Of a stretch of 64,000 bases of DNA, positions 35,127 to 45,453 are shown in pieces. Both the position numbers and the translations under genes were made by a program. The notes beneath the pieces are model-generated. The model was not told where the DNA came from. It made no database searches and saw only the letters and a list, made by a program, of their open reading frames with translations. Positions within the stretch are counted from its first letter, which is position 1, and each line of letters opens with the position of its first letter. This DNA is from Croceivirga radicis (GTDB lineage: Bacteria > Bacteroidota > Bacteroidia > Flavobacteriales > Flavobacteriaceae), in NCBI RefSeq assembly GCF_002072105.2, contig NZ_MTBC01000001.1, forward strand, positions 62,001 through 126,000. Reading direction: 5' to 3'.

Positions 35127-36467
35127 ATGCGAAAAATCCTATTTATAAGTATAACGCTCGTTGGTTGGCTTACAATGGCACAAGAGCAGCCCAAAGAAGC
35201 ATATAGCTTTACGCTAGAAGAGGCAGTTGCTTTTGCTATGGAAAACAACTATACGGCAATTAATGCTACGAGAGATTTAACCGATGCGCAAAAACAAAAA
35301 TGGGAAACCATAGCGGCGGGTTTGCCACAAATTAATGGTAATATAAACTACCAAAATCAATTAAAGCAACCGGTGCAGGTAATTCCGGCCGAAATTTTTG
35401 GAGGCGAACCCGGAACATTCACAGAAGTAGTTTTTGGAACAAAGCAATCTGCAACAGCTACCGCAACATTGACCCAACTTATTTTTGATGGCTCTTATAT
35501 TGTAGGTGTACAAGCGGCAAAAACCTTTGTAGATTACACCCAAAATACTAAAGAAAAGTCAGATTTAGAAGTACGCAAGTCAGTGGTAGAGGCATATGGC
35601 AATTTATTGCTGGCCAAAGAAAGTGTTCTCATTTTAGAAAAAAACAAGACTACGTTAGAAAAGAATCTTTACGAAACGGAAAAGATTTACGAAAACGGTC
35701 TTGGAGACGAAGAAAGTGTAGACCAATTGAAAATTACACTTGCTTCTATTGACAATCAGCTTAAAAATGCAATAAGGTTACAAGATATAACCTTACAAAT
35801 GTTCAATCTTATTGTTGGGCTACCTATAGAAACACAGACTACGCTTTCTGAATCTTTAGACGGCCTAACGCAGAGTCAAATAGATTTTAATCTACTAGAA
35901 ACACCATTTGCCATAGAGAACAATGTAGACTTTAAGCTCATGAATAATTTAAACGAGCAACGGTCTTTAGAATTAAAGCTTGCAAAAAGTAAAGCGCTAC
36001 CAAGCATCAACGGTTTTGTTAACTATGGAGCCTCTTCTTTTAGCAATGAATTTAACTTTTTGAGCAACGAGGCAGATTGGTTTGACAGTTCTATTCTAGG
36101 CATAGAGATGAACATTCCCATTTTTAGTTCTTTTAAACGTTCTGCAAGCACACAACGTGCAAAAATTGCTTTGGAAAAAGCTAAAACACAAATGACGGAA
36201 ACCAGGCAACAATTACGCTTGCAATGGGAAAAAGCTAAAAGCGATTACATTTTGGCCATAGAAGAGTTTAATACGGCAAAGGATAATCTGTCGCTAGCAG
36301 AACGTATAGAGAATAAAAATCAGATTAAATATAGTGAGGGTCTTGCTACAAGTTTTGAATTAAGACAGGCACAAACACAACTTTACGATACCCAGCAACA
36401 GTACTTGCAATCCATGGTTAACGTAATTAACCAAAAAACAGAACTGGCAACAGTTCTAAATCAATAA
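35127..36467 (+). CDS. TolC family outer membrane efflux protein
   Basis: The 446-residue protein has a signal peptide (MRKILFISITLVGWLTMAQ) and two OEP (outer membrane efflux protein) repeats with long coiled-coil helices: LEEAVAFAMENNYTAINATRDLTDAQKQKWE in the first half and RAKIALEKAKTQMTETRQQLRLQWEKAKSDY in the second. TolC proteins form trimeric channels from the periplasm across the outer membrane. It follows the TetR gene with no gap and precedes the adaptor gene by 18 nt, so the three pump parts are made in order. Confidence 0.92.
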   Translation: MRKILFISITLVGWLTMAQEQPKEAYSFTLEEAVAFAMENNYTAINATRDLTDAQKQKWETIAAGLPQINGNINYQNQLKQPVQVIPAEIFGGEPGTFTEVVFGTKQSATATATLTQLIFDGSYIVGVQAAKTFVDYTQNTKEKSDLEVRKSVVEAYGNLLLAKESVLILEKNKTTLEKNLYETEKIYENGLGDEESVDQLKITLASIDNQLKNAIRLQDITLQMFNLIVGLPIETQTTLSESLDGLTQSQIDFNLLETPFAIENNVDFKLMNNLNEQRSLELKLAKSKALPSINGFVNYGASSFSNEFNFLSNEADWFDSSILGIEMNIPIFSSFKRSASTQRAKIALEKAKTQMTETRQQLRLQWEKAKSDYILAIEEFNTAKDNLSLAERIENKNQIKYSEGLATSFELRQAQTQLYDTQQQYLQSMVNVINQKTELATVLNQ

Positions 36468-36485
36468 TCAATTAAGTCAATCAGA

Positions 36486-37676
36486 ATGAAAAAAATAACA
36501 ACCGTATTTTCCATAGCATTAGTACTTGCTGCTTGTGGTAGCAAAGAAAACAATGCATCTATAGAAACTTTAGTTGCTGGTAAAGATGTTACGGCCATGA
36601 GTGCTAAAAAACAGGAATTGGACGCGCAACGCAAAGCAATTGAAAATCAAATTTCTTTATTGGATTCAGCTATAGTAGCCAATGATCCAGAAAGAAAGCT
36701 ACCCTTAGTTAGTACACTGGAAATTAAACCAGAAGAATTTCATCATTATCTAGAGTTGCAGGGCGATGTGATGACGGACCAAAATGTTCTTATATATCCA
36801 GAAATGGCCGGCACCTTATACCGTGTGTATGTTAAAGAAGGCCAAAAAGTAAGCAAAGGACAACTTTTGGCCGCTATAGATGACGGCGGAATGTCTAGCC
36901 AATTGGCACAAATAAAAACACAAGCAGCGTTGGCCAAAACAACCTTTGAACGTCAAAAAAGGTTATGGGAACAAAATATAGGCTCAGAAATTCAATATTT
37001 ACAGGCAAAAGCACAATACGAAGCTCAAGAAAGTGCCGTAAAACAATTAGAGAGTCAACTAGGTAAGTCTAGTATTAGAGCGCCTTTTTCTGGAATAATA
37101 GATGATGTGATCAAAGACCAAGGAACGGTAGTAAGTCCAGGACCTGGATCTGAGGTTTTTAGAATAGTAAACTTAAACGACATGTATATTGAAGTTGAAG
37201 TTCCTGAGGCCCATTTGCAAACCGTAACCCCAGGCAAAATGGTAGAGGTATACTTTCCTATTCTAGGTGAAACAATCAAAACAAAGGTTAGGCAAACGGG
37301 TAATTTTATAAACCCGAGTAACAGGGCGTTTAGCGTAGAAATTCCCGTGCCAAATAAAGGAGGCACTATAAAGCCCAACTTAACGGCACAAGTTAAAATT
37401 AACGATTATACCAATGAAAATGCCATCTTAATACCGCAATCCGTAGTTTCTGAAAATGCAGAAGGAGAGCAATACATCTATATAGCCCAAGAGAGTGGAA
37501 ACAACAACTTTATTGCCCATAAGCAAGTTATTGAGACCGGTAAGACACAAGGAGATTACATAGAGGTGTTGAACGGCCTAAAAGCTGGGGACCAAATTAT
37601 TTCTGAAGGTGCAAGAAGCGTTAGGGACGAACAAGAGATACGCGTGGGCAACACAACCGAAACAGCCAAAAAATAA
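36486..37676 (+). CDS. RND efflux periplasmic adaptor (membrane fusion protein), lipoprotein
   Basis: The 396-residue protein has a lipobox (LAACGSK, Cys17), a coiled-coil hairpin (about 42-58 and 140-190), a lipoyl-like domain (GTLYRVYVKEGQKVSKGQLLAAIDDGG and IRAPFSGIIDDVIKDQGTVVSPG) and a C-terminal beta-barrel and membrane-proximal domain (VEVEVPEAHLQTVTPGKMVEVYF; LIPQSVVSENAEG). This adaptor joins the inner-membrane pump to the TolC channel. It stands between the TolC and RND genes, 3 nt before the latter. A long N-terminal helix pair before the lipoyl part is longer than in AcrA. Confidence 0.92.
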   Translation: MKKITTVFSIALVLAACGSKENNASIETLVAGKDVTAMSAKKQELDAQRKAIENQISLLDSAIVANDPERKLPLVSTLEIKPEEFHHYLELQGDVMTDQNVLIYPEMAGTLYRVYVKEGQKVSKGQLLAAIDDGGMSSQLAQIKTQAALAKTTFERQKRLWEQNIGSEIQYLQAKAQYEAQESAVKQLESQLGKSSIRAPFSGIIDDVIKDQGTVVSPGPGSEVFRIVNLNDMYIEVEVPEAHLQTVTPGKMVEVYFPILGETIKTKVRQTGNFINPSNRAFSVEIPVPNKGGTIKPNLTAQVKINDYTNENAILIPQSVVSENAEGEQYIYIAQESGNNNFIAHKQVIETGKTQGDYIEVLNGLKAGDQIISEGARSVRDEQEIRVGNTTETAKK

Positions 37677-37679
37677 AGC

Positions 37680-40600
37680 ATGGAAAAAGCAAAAAAGAAC
37701 GCCAATAAACTTTTTGGTCCTAGTTCATGGGCCATAGAGAACCCTTCGGTAGTATATGTAATGATATTCCTCTTTTTGATATTTGGACTATCTGCCTATT
37801 TTGCCATGCCAAGGGAGGATTTTCCAGAAGTATCTGAAACCAAAATTTACATTAGCACCATTTATCCGGGTAATACCGCAGAAGATATGGAGCGTTTGGT
37901 AACGGATCCTTTGGAAGATGTGCTTAAAAACGTAAGTAATGTAAGAGAAATAACCTCTACTTCTCAAGAAGATTATTCCATGATCCAAGTAGAGTTTGAT
38001 GAGGATATTACCGTAGAAAATGCCAAGCAAAAGGTAAAAGATGAAGTAGATAGCGAAAAAGCAGGTGAAGACTGGCCAGTGTTTAACGGCGCAAAGGTAG
38101 AGCCTAATGTTTTTGACCTTAACATAGCAGAGTCTTTCCCTATCATGAACGTGAACATTACTGGCGATTATCCTGTAGAAAAACTGAAGGAATTTGCCGA
38201 GTACCTTGAAGACGAAATAGAAGATTTACCGGAAATTAAAGGTGTAGACATCCGCGGCGCTCAAGAAAAAGAGGTAGAAGTTGCGGTGGACGTTTACAAG
38301 ATGATGGCCGCTCAAATAAGTTTTGACGATGTAATCAACACCATTAACGGTGGTAACGTAACCATGAGTGCCGGTAATTTAATTACCAGTGGACAAAGGA
38401 GAACCATTCGTATTCTAGGAGAAATCGAGGATCCACAAGAGCTTCAGAATTTTGTGGTAAAATCCCAGAATGGAGCCGTTTATTTAAGAGACATAGCAAC
38501 CATCTCCTTTCATGAAGAAGATAAAACCACCTACGCAAGAGATTTTGGCGAACCTGTGGTGATGTTGGATATTAAAAAACGTTCTGGTAAAAACACAATT
38601 GAGGCGGCTGATAAAATAAGGGCCATAGTTAAAGAATCTAGGGAAACGGTTTTTCCTAAAAACCTAGATGTAACCATTGCAAACGATTCTTCTAGTAGAA
38701 CCCTTAACCAAGTAGATGATTTAGTGAACAACATCATCTTTGGTATAATCCTAGTGGTAACCGTTTTAATGTTCTTCTTAGGATTTAGAAATGCTTTATT
38801 TGTTGGTTTTGCTATACCCATGTCTATGTTTATGAGCTTTATGATCATTAACCTTATGGGTTACACCCTCAACACTATGATTTTATTTGGCCTGGTAATG
38901 GGTCTAGGTATGTTGGTAGATAATGGGGTGGTAGTTGTAGAAAACGTTTACCGTTTAATGGATCAAGAAGGCCTATCTAGAAAAGAAGCCGCCAAAAAAG
39001 GTATTGGGGAAATTGCCATTCCTATTATTATCTCTACCCTTACTACCGTAGCTGCATTTGTTCCCTTGGCATTTTGGCCAGGCATTATGGGGCAGTTTAT
39101 GATGTATTTTCCAATAACCCTTTCCATAGTATTGGGTTCATCCTTATTTGTGGCCATTTTTATGAACTCCATGTTGGTTTCTCAATTTATGGAGGTAGGC
39201 GAAAAAGTATTGACCAAAAAACAGCTAATACGCATAACCCTTATTCTTTGTGGTTTTGGCCTATTCATATTCTTTGTAGGAGGTTCTGTTAGAGGGCTAG
39301 GAACCTTAATGATCGTAATTGCCGGTATGTTCTGGATTTATAAGTACTTCTTAAAAAGATGGGCTATTAATTTCCAAACCAAGACATTGGTAAAATTTGA
39401 AAACTTCTATGAAAAGCAACTGATAAGGGCCGTACGCGGTAAAAATGTATACTGGTACTCTGGTGTTACCTTTATATTACTGCTACTTGCGTTCGTATTT
39501 TTTGGAATGTCCGTAGGTTCTCAAAGAACCAAAATAGAGTTTTTTCCAGATAATACACCAAATGAGATTTACGTATACATAGAGTATCCTCAAGGAACAG
39601 ATATAGATAAGACCAATACGATCACCAAAAAAATAGAAGAACGTGTTTATGGTGTAGTAAATAGGCCTAAATATAATAATGGAGACACCAATTACTTGGT
39701 ACAATCCAGTGTTTCTCAAGTAGGGCAAGGTGCACAAAACCCATTTACAGAAGGAGGGTCTTCTGCAGAAATGCCGCATAGGGGTAAGATTACCCTTTCT
39801 ATGCGTGAGTTTAAATACCGCAATAGTCTGGATACGGAAGAACTTCGTCTTAAAATTCAAGACACCTTAACCGGTGTTTATCCAGGGGTTACCATTTCTG
39901 TAGAGAAAGATGCTGTTGGGCCACCAGCTGGTTATCCTATCAACCTAGAAATTGCAGGGCAAAATTATGATACGCTAATCAATACGGCAGAGCGTATTAG
40001 AAATTTTATCAATAGCAAAAATATTGCAGGTATAGAGGAACTAAAAGTAGACGTAAACAAAGGAAAACCCGGCATGCAAGTAATTGTAGACCGAAAAAAA
40101 GCCGGTGAATTGGGCGTTGCCGTGGGTCAAGTGGGCAACCAGCTTAGACGTTCTATCTTTGGAGACAAAGCTGGTATCTATAAAAAAGATGGAGAAGATT
40201 ACGACATCTATGTTCGCTTTAACGAAGACCTGCGTTACAACACCAGTGCACTTTTTGAACAGAACATCATTTTTAGAGACCCTGCTAGTGGGCAAATTAA
40301 GGAAATACCAATTTCTGCGGTGGCCAATAAACGAAATACTTCTTCCTTTAGCGCTATTAAACACGTAGATACCAGAAGAGTGGTTACCGTTTACTCTGCT
40401 CTAAAGCCAGGATTTACAGATGCTGGTGCCATTGTAGCAGAAATACAAAAAGAAATGGAAGCCTTTAATGGCTTACCAGACGAAGTTAAGATTGATTACA
40501 CTGGACAACTAGAAGAACAAGAAAAGCAAATGCAGTTTTTGATGGGCGCCTTTTTTGGGGGACTTGGGCTAATTATGCTTATCCTTATTTTCCAGTTTGG

Positions 40601-41186
40601 CGGTGTGTCCAAACCAACTATTATTATGCTGGCTATTTTCTTAAGCTTTATTGGAGTGTTTGGTGGACTTATTGTTACGGGATGGCCCTTTGTTATTATG
40701 ATGACCATGATGGGAATTATTTCCTTGGCCGGTATTGTGGTGAACAATGGTGTAGTTCTCTTGGATTATACCCAAATTCTCATGGATCGTAAAAAAGTAG
40801 ATCTTAGTATTTCAGATGAAGAATTGCTTACTATTGAAGAAGCCACAGAAGCGATTGTTAAAGGTGGTAAAGCCCGTTTAAGACCAGTTATCTTAACCGC
40901 TATTACAACTGTTCTTGGCTTAATACCCTTGGCCATAGGCTTAAACATAAACTTTGTAACCTTATTTTCTGAGTTTGACCCACAGATTTACATGGGTGGA
41001 GACAACGTTATCTTTTGGGGGCCTTTGGCTTGGACGGTTATTTTTGGTTTAATTGTAGCCACCTTCCTAACTTTAATTATCGTACCGGTATTGTTCAATA
41101 TCGTATATCGAATTAAAATTAGATTAAAAGGAGATTATACCAATTCAAAATCTACGGTACCAGATGCGGTACCAGAGACCATATAA
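37680..41186 (+). CDS. RND efflux pump permease (HAE-1/AcrB type) with extra helix pair
   Basis: The 1168-residue protein has the AcrB layout: N-terminal helix, pore domains, six helices (VVTVLMFFLGFRNALFVGFAIPMSMF onward), a second large periplasmic region, and six more helices. The helix-4 motif GLVMGLGMLVDNGVVVVENVYR carries the Asp of the proton relay; FAIPMSMFMSF and LAGIVVNNGVVLLDY match the family. It is about 120 residues longer than AcrB, partly because residues about 512-565 (39215-39375) add two hydrophobic segments between helix 6 and the second periplasmic half. It is driven by the proton gradient; substrates cannot be read. A strong terminator follows. Confidence 0.93.
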   Translation: MEKAKKNANKLFGPSSWAIENPSVVYVMIFLFLIFGLSAYFAMPREDFPEVSETKIYISTIYPGNTAEDMERLVTDPLEDVLKNVSNVREITSTSQEDYSMIQVEFDEDITVENAKQKVKDEVDSEKAGEDWPVFNGAKVEPNVFDLNIAESFPIMNVNITGDYPVEKLKEFAEYLEDEIEDLPEIKGVDIRGAQEKEVEVAVDVYKMMAAQISFDDVINTINGGNVTMSAGNLITSGQRRTIRILGEIEDPQELQNFVVKSQNGAVYLRDIATISFHEEDKTTYARDFGEPVVMLDIKKRSGKNTIEAADKIRAIVKESRETVFPKNLDVTIANDSSSRTLNQVDDLVNNIIFGIILVVTVLMFFLGFRNALFVGFAIPMSMFMSFMIINLMGYTLNTMILFGLVMGLGMLVDNGVVVVENVYRLMDQEGLSRKEAAKKGIGEIAIPIIISTLTTVAAFVPLAFWPGIMGQFMMYFPITLSIVLGSSLFVAIFMNSMLVSQFMEVGEKVLTKKQLIRITLILCGFGLFIFFVGGSVRGLGTLMIVIAGMFWIYKYFLKRWAINFQTKTLVKFENFYEKQLIRAVRGKNVYWYSGVTFILLLLAFVFFGMSVGSQRTKIEFFPDNTPNEIYVYIEYPQGTDIDKTNTITKKIEERVYGVVNRPKYNNGDTNYLVQSSVSQVGQGAQNPFTEGGSSAEMPHRGKITLSMREFKYRNSLDTEELRLKIQDTLTGVYPGVTISVEKDAVGPPAGYPINLEIAGQNYDTLINTAERIRNFINSKNIAGIEELKVDVNKGKPGMQVIVDRKKAGELGVAVGQVGNQLRRSIFGDKAGIYKKDGEDYDIYVRFNEDLRYNTSALFEQNIIFRDPASGQIKEIPISAVANKRNTSSFSAIKHVDTRRVVTVYSALKPGFTDAGAIVAEIQKEMEAFNGLPDEVKIDYTGQLEEQEKQMQFLMGAFFGGLGLIMLILIFQFGGVSKPTIIMLAIFLSFIGVFGGLIVTGWPFVIMMTMMGIISLAGIVVNNGVVLLDYTQILMDRKKVDLSISDEELLTIEEATEAIVKGGKARLRPVILTAITTVLGLIPLAIGLNINFVTLFSEFDPQIYMGGDNVIFWGPLAWTVIFGLIVATFLTLIIVPVLFNIVYRIKIRLKGDYTNSKSTVPDAVPETI

Positions 41187-41189
41187 AAG

Positions 41190-41221
41190 AAAAAGCCCGG
41201 CCAATTGGCCGGGCTTTTTTT
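41190..41221. terminator. Bidirectional Rho-independent terminator
   Basis: Twelve-base arms AAAAGCCCGGCC (41191-41202) and GGCCGGGCTTTT (41207-41218) around an AATT loop. T-runs exist on both strands, so it ends the efflux operon and the convergent small secreted-protein gene. Confidence 0.9.
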
Positions 41222-41235
41222 AACACTTACCCTAA

Positions 41236-41583
41236 TTAGTGTATCGAAACCACTTCAGATTGGTTCCAATTTTTTACGTTGGTTATTCTATTATCAACAA
41301 AATCTACTTCTCTTAAGACATCGCCTCTCCAAAACAACCACTTACCTTCTCTTGTACCATCTACGTACTTACCGGTAGCTATTTTTTTACCATTGGTATC
41401 ATACATGAACCACTGGCCGTGTAATTTATTATCTTTTAGGTAACCTGTTTGTGCAATTTCGCCATTATCATGAAAATAAGTTGCCTTTACCATCTTACCC
41501 TCTTTCTCAAACTTTGGCTTAACTTCTTGTGCAAAAGTAACCATAGATATCATTAACGCTACTATAATTGTAATATTCTTCAT
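41236..41583 (-). CDS. Small secreted MORN-variant (YwqK-like) protein
   Basis: The 115-residue protein has a signal peptide (MKNITIIVALMISMVTFAQ) and two or three MORN-variant repeats (KATYFHDNGEIAQTGYLKDNKLHGQWFMYDTNGKKIATGKYVDGTREGKWLFW). Databases call such proteins toxin-antitoxin YwqK-like, which is not evidence of a toxin. No toxin partner lies nearby. I used the ATG at 41583; an upstream in-frame start at 41634 would put 17 residues before the signal peptide. It is oriented against the efflux operon and has the -7 element TATATTTG (41624-41631) with flanking repeats. Confidence 0.78.
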   Translation of the reverse strand: MKNITIIVALMISMVTFAQEVKPKFEKEGKMVKATYFHDNGEIAQTGYLKDNKLHGQWFMYDTNGKKIATGKYVDGTREGKWLFWRGDVLREVDFVDNRITNVKNWNQSEVVSIH

Positions 41584-41869
41584 TGTATGGGGTTTAATTA
41601 ATAATTCATTTACACTAACGTTACAAATATACATATTATTTTACACTAATTACATCTTTACATAACTTTTACTTAACATTAGATTTACATTGGAGACTTT
41701 ATCGCTTGTTTTACAATTACTTACAACATCAATTTCTAGTTGGTTTAACCCTTTAAAGTCAATAAAGTAAGATACTAATAGGGCATTTGTTACCACAAAA
41801 ACTTACTAGTAATTAAAGTTGTTATCCAACCGCATATCTCATTACCTTTGCGCAGCTAATTTTATAACC
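41584..41869. other. Longest gene-free region (286 bp): repeated TTTACnnTAA motifs and divergent promoters
   Basis: The copies TTTACACTAA at 41609-41618 and 41640-41649 are identical and 31 bp apart, three helix turns, and they flank the minus-strand -7 element TATATTTG (41624-41631). Weaker copies are TTTACATAAC (41656-41665) and TTTACTTAAC (41668-41677). No structured RNA was seen; the right part holds the aspS promoter. Confidence 0.4.
41819..41850 (+). promoter_or_regulatory. Promoter of aspS
   Basis: TTG (41819-41821), 21-nt spacer, TACCTTTG (41843-41850); the ATG of aspS follows after 19 nt. This also argues against a longer reading of aspS that begins at the same TTG. Confidence 0.6.
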
Positions 41870-43618
41870 ATGTACAGAAGTCATACCTGCGGTGAATTAA
41901 GAGCCCCACATATAGAACAAAGTGTAACCCTTAGTGGATGGATTTCTAAGGTAAGGGATAAAGGTTTTGTGGTTTGGATAGATTTAAGAGATCGTTATGG
42001 CATTACCCAACTTGTTTTTGATGAAGAAAGAACTGATAAAACGCTTCTAGAACAAGCCAAGCATTTAGGAAGGGAAACTGTTATTCAAGTTAAGGGCACG
42101 GTTATAGAACGGGCTTCTAAAAACGATAATATTCCAACCGGAGCAATAGAAGTTTTAGTTAAAGAACTTACGGTTTTAAACAAGGCGCAGTTACCCCCTT
42201 TTACCATTGAAGATGAAACGGACGGTGGTGAGGACCTTAGAATGAAATATCGATATTTAGATATAAGAAGAAATCCGGTTAAGAACAACCTTATTTTTAG
42301 ACACAGGGTTACCATGGAAGTTAGAAAGTACCTTTCTAACCAAGATTTTATAGAAGTAGAAACACCTTATTTGATTAAATCTACTCCAGAAGGCGCAAGA
42401 GATTTCTTGGTACCTAGCCGTATGAACGAAGGGCAATTCTATGCCTTGCCACAATCTCCCCAAACTTTTAAGCAATTGCTTATGGTTGGCGGCATGGATA
42501 AGTATTTTCAGATTGTAAAATGTTTTAGGGACGAAGATTTAAGAGCAGACAGGCAGCCAGAATTTACGCAGATAGATTGCGAAATGGCTTTTGTGGAACA
42601 AGAAGATATCCTCAACATTTTTGAAGGGTTAACCCGCCATTTGCTTAAAGAAATAAATGGGGTTGAGGTAGCTGCGTTTCCACGTATTACCTATGATGAA
42701 GCTATGGCAAAATATGGTAACGACAAGCCAGACATTCGTTTTGGAATGGAGTTTGGCGAGTTGAATGCCATTGCACAACACAAAGAATTTAGTGTATTTA
42801 ATAGTGCGGAATTGGTTGTGGGAATAGCTGTTCCTGGTGCTGCTAGTTATACCCGCAAAGAAATAGACAAACTTATAGATTGGGTAAAACGCCCGCAAGT
42901 AGGCGCTAAAGGGATGGTTTATGTAAAGTACAATGAAGATGGCACTTTTAAATCTTCTGTAGATAAGTTTTATGACCAAGAAGATTTAGCTAAATGGGCA
43001 AACGCCACTGGAGCAAAAAAAGGTGATTTAATCTGTGTTCTCTCTGGAGAAACCAATAAAACCAGAGCTCAGTTAAGCGCTTTACGTATGGAAATGGCTA
43101 CGCGTTTAGGCCTTCGCAAACCAAACGAATTTGCCCCGCTTTGGGTTATAGATTTTCCCCTTTTGGAATTGGACGAAGAGACCAATACCTACCATGCCAT
43201 GCACCACCCGTTTACATCTCCAAAACCAGGACAAATAGAATTGTTAGATTCCCAACCTGGTTCTGTAAAAGCAAACGCCTATGATTTGGTGTTGAACGGT
43301 AATGAGATTGGCGGCGGTTCTATACGTATTCACGATAAAGAAACACAGGCCATTATGTTTAAGCATCTTGGATTTACACCAGAAGAAGCTAAAGAACAAT
43401 TTGGCTTTCTAATGGATGCTTTTCAATATGGAGCGCCACCACATGGCGGTATCGCATTTGGTTTAGATAGATTGGTTGCCATCTTAGGTGGCCAAGAAAC
43501 CATTCGAGATTTTATTGCTTTCCCTAAAAATAACAGTGGTAGGGACGTAATGATAGATGCCCCGGCCAATATAGATCAGGAGCAATTAAAAGAATTACAC
43601 ATAAAATTGGATTTGTAA
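41870..43618 (+). CDS. aspS: Aspartyl-tRNA synthetase
   Basis: The 582-residue protein has the N-terminal OB fold for the tRNA anticodon ([42 protein letters not shown]), class II motif 1 region ([38 protein letters not shown]), motif 2 ([20 protein letters not shown]), the bacterial GAD insertion and motif 3 ([14 protein letters not shown]). It charges tRNA(Asp). An in-frame TTG at 41819 would add 17 residues, but that TTG is the -33 element, so ATG 41870 is used. Length is typical for bacterial AspRS. Confidence 0.97.
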   Translation: MYRSHTCGELRAPHIEQSVTLSGWISKVRDKGFVVWIDLRDRYGITQLVFDEERTDKTLLEQAKHLGRETVIQVKGTVIERASKNDNIPTGAIEVLVKELTVLNKAQLPPFTIEDETDGGEDLRMKYRYLDIRRNPVKNNLIFRHRVTMEVRKYLSNQDFIEVETPYLIKSTPEGARDFLVPSRMNEGQFYALPQSPQTFKQLLMVGGMDKYFQIVKCFRDEDLRADRQPEFTQIDCEMAFVEQEDILNIFEGLTRHLLKEINGVEVAAFPRITYDEAMAKYGNDKPDIRFGMEFGELNAIAQHKEFSVFNSAELVVGIAVPGAASYTRKEIDKLIDWVKRPQVGAKGMVYVKYNEDGTFKSSVDKFYDQEDLAKWANATGAKKGDLICVLSGETNKTRAQLSALRMEMATRLGLRKPNEFAPLWVIDFPLLELDEETNTYHAMHHPFTSPKPGQIELLDSQPGSVKANAYDLVLNGNEIGGGSIRIHDKETQAIMFKHLGFTPEEAKEQFGFLMDAFQYGAPPHGGIAFGLDRLVAILGGQETIRDFIAFPKNNSGRDVMIDAPANIDQEQLKELHIKLDL

Positions 43619-43670
43619 ATAGAAATTTAGGTTAAGATTTTTAATACTTTTATTGGGAATCCATGCCTTT

Positions 43671-45452
43671 ATGAAAAAAAGCACCCACCTTTTTAGGCAA
43701 TTCTTAAAATGGCGCTACAAGAATATTAGTAACAAATATTTTGTTCAACTAATTAGTATTCTTATTGGGTTTTTGGCTGGTTTAACTGCGGTAACCCTAA
43801 AAAACATCACCTATTTTATAGAAGCGCTTTTGGAGAATGGTATTATTCTATCTGAAAATCAGCTGTATTTTATTTTACCAATAGTTGGGTTAACCCTGGT
43901 GTACCTATATACCAAATTTGTAAACAAACATCCGTTGGGTAATGCCGTTTCTTCTATCATGTTTGCGTTGTCTAAAAAAAATGGCATTCTTAACGTAAAG
44001 AAAATATACAATCCCCTTATCACCGCCCCGTTAACCGTAGGGTTTGGTGGTTCTGTAGGTTTGTTAGGGCCTGCGGTAGAATCAAGTTCGGCCCTAAGTT
44101 CCAATATCAGCAAATTTTTAAGAATAGATGCCAAAACAAGAACGTTGCTTATTGCATGTGCTTCTGCAGGTGCCATAGCCAGTATTTTTCAATCCCCAAT
44201 TGCGGCCATAATTTTTGCCGTAGAAGTTTTTAGTTTGGATTTGACCATGCTTTCCGTTCTGCCCCTATTGTTGGCTTCCATTTCTGGGGTGCTCACCTCC
44301 TATTTTTTCTTAGGTAATGAGGTGCTTTTTAATTATTCGCTACAAGAAAGCTTTGAGTTAAAAGACACATTTTTTTACATCTTATTAGGTGCTGGTACCG
44401 CAATTGCGTCTATCTATTTTACCAAAATGTATTTTTGGATAAACAATGCCTTTAAAAAATTAAAGAGCCCTAAGTACAAGTTGCTGGTTGGCGGTATTGC
44501 CATTGGTATTATGCTCTATCTAATACCACCACTCTATGGTGAAGGTTTTGGTTTTATAAACAATCTATTACACGGAGACGATCTAGTTGCCCTGGGCAAG
44601 ACGCCGTTTGATGCCTACACCGCGAACATCTGGGTGGTTATTCTATTATTGTTCGGCATTACAATTTTCAAGGCTATAGCCATGACCACCACAATTGCCG
44701 CAGGTGGTGCCGGTGGTATTTTTATCCCTACTATGGTAATGGGTAGCGCTTTGGGCAATGTAGTGGCCAAATTGATAAATAATATTGGTCTAGGGTTTGC
44801 TGTTTCAGAAAGTAATTTTACATTAATTGGGATGGCAGGGCTTATTGCCGGGGTAATCCATGCGCCGCTAACCGCCATTTTCTTAATTGCAGAAATTACC
44901 GGGGGGTACGAACTTTTTGTCCCCCTAATGATAACGGCTTCCATTTCCTATTTGGTTACCAAGAATACAATGGACTTTAACATCTATACCAAAGAATTGG
45001 CAGAAAAAGGGGCTTTGCTTACCCATGATAAAGATCAAACCGTTCTTACCTTAATGAATTTGGATGACGTTATCGAGACCAATTTTAAAATGGTTTATCC
45101 TGAAATGACCCTGGGAGAAATGCTCAAAAAATCTGTGGCAAAATCTACCCGTAATATATACCCCGTAGTAGAAGCAGACAGAAAAATGGTCGGAATTATC
45201 TTGCTGGACGATATTAGGGATATTATGTTTAAATCCGAACTTTATGAAACCACCAAGGTAGAAAGTATAATGCATGCCGCCCCAGAATATATTTTTCAAG
45301 ATAAGGACAACATGAGCCAGGTAATGAAGAAATTTCAAGAAAGCGGGGCTTGGAACCTACCGGTAGTTAAAGATGGCATTTATGTTGGGTTTGTTTCCAA
45401 ATCCAAACTTTTGACAGCATACAGAAGAAAACTAATACAGCATACCACATAA
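43671..45452 (+). CDS. ClC family chloride channel/antiporter with CBS domains
   Basis: The 593-residue protein has a ClC membrane domain with the ion-pathway motifs GGSVGLLGPAVESSSAL (near residues 126-142), which replaces the usual GREGP motif and keeps the conserved glutamate, IFQSPIAAIIFAVEVF, and AAGGAGGIFIPTMVMGSALG. The C-terminal part (about 465-593) holds two CBS modules (YPVVEADRKMVGIILLDDIRDIMF; LPVVKDGIYVGFVSKSKLLTAY), which bind nucleotides. ClC proteins move chloride or fluoride across the inner membrane. The ATG at 43671 is used; an earlier TTG at 43653 is also possible. A small gene follows 1 nt later. Confidence 0.92.
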   Translation: MKKSTHLFRQFLKWRYKNISNKYFVQLISILIGFLAGLTAVTLKNITYFIEALLENGIILSENQLYFILPIVGLTLVYLYTKFVNKHPLGNAVSSIMFALSKKNGILNVKKIYNPLITAPLTVGFGGSVGLLGPAVESSSALSSNISKFLRIDAKTRTLLIACASAGAIASIFQSPIAAIIFAVEVFSLDLTMLSVLPLLLASISGVLTSYFFLGNEVLFNYSLQESFELKDTFFYILLGAGTAIASIYFTKMYFWINNAFKKLKSPKYKLLVGGIAIGIMLYLIPPLYGEGFGFINNLLHGDDLVALGKTPFDAYTANIWVVILLLFGITIFKAIAMTTTIAAGGAGGIFIPTMVMGSALGNVVAKLINNIGLGFAVSESNFTLIGMAGLIAGVIHAPLTAIFLIAEITGGYELFVPLMITASISYLVTKNTMDFNIYTKELAEKGALLTHDKDQTVLTLMNLDDVIETNFKMVYPEMTLGEMLKKSVAKSTRNIYPVVEADRKMVGIILLDDIRDIMFKSELYETTKVESIMHAAPEYIFQDKDNMSQVMKKFQESGAWNLPVVKDGIYVGFVSKSKLLTAYRRKLIQHTT

Positions 45453-45453
45453 T

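Noticed and set aside
41236-41583. Toxin-antitoxin system suggested by the YwqK-like name
   Set aside because: The MORN-type protein has a signal peptide and no partner toxin gene adjacent; the name is an annotation habit.
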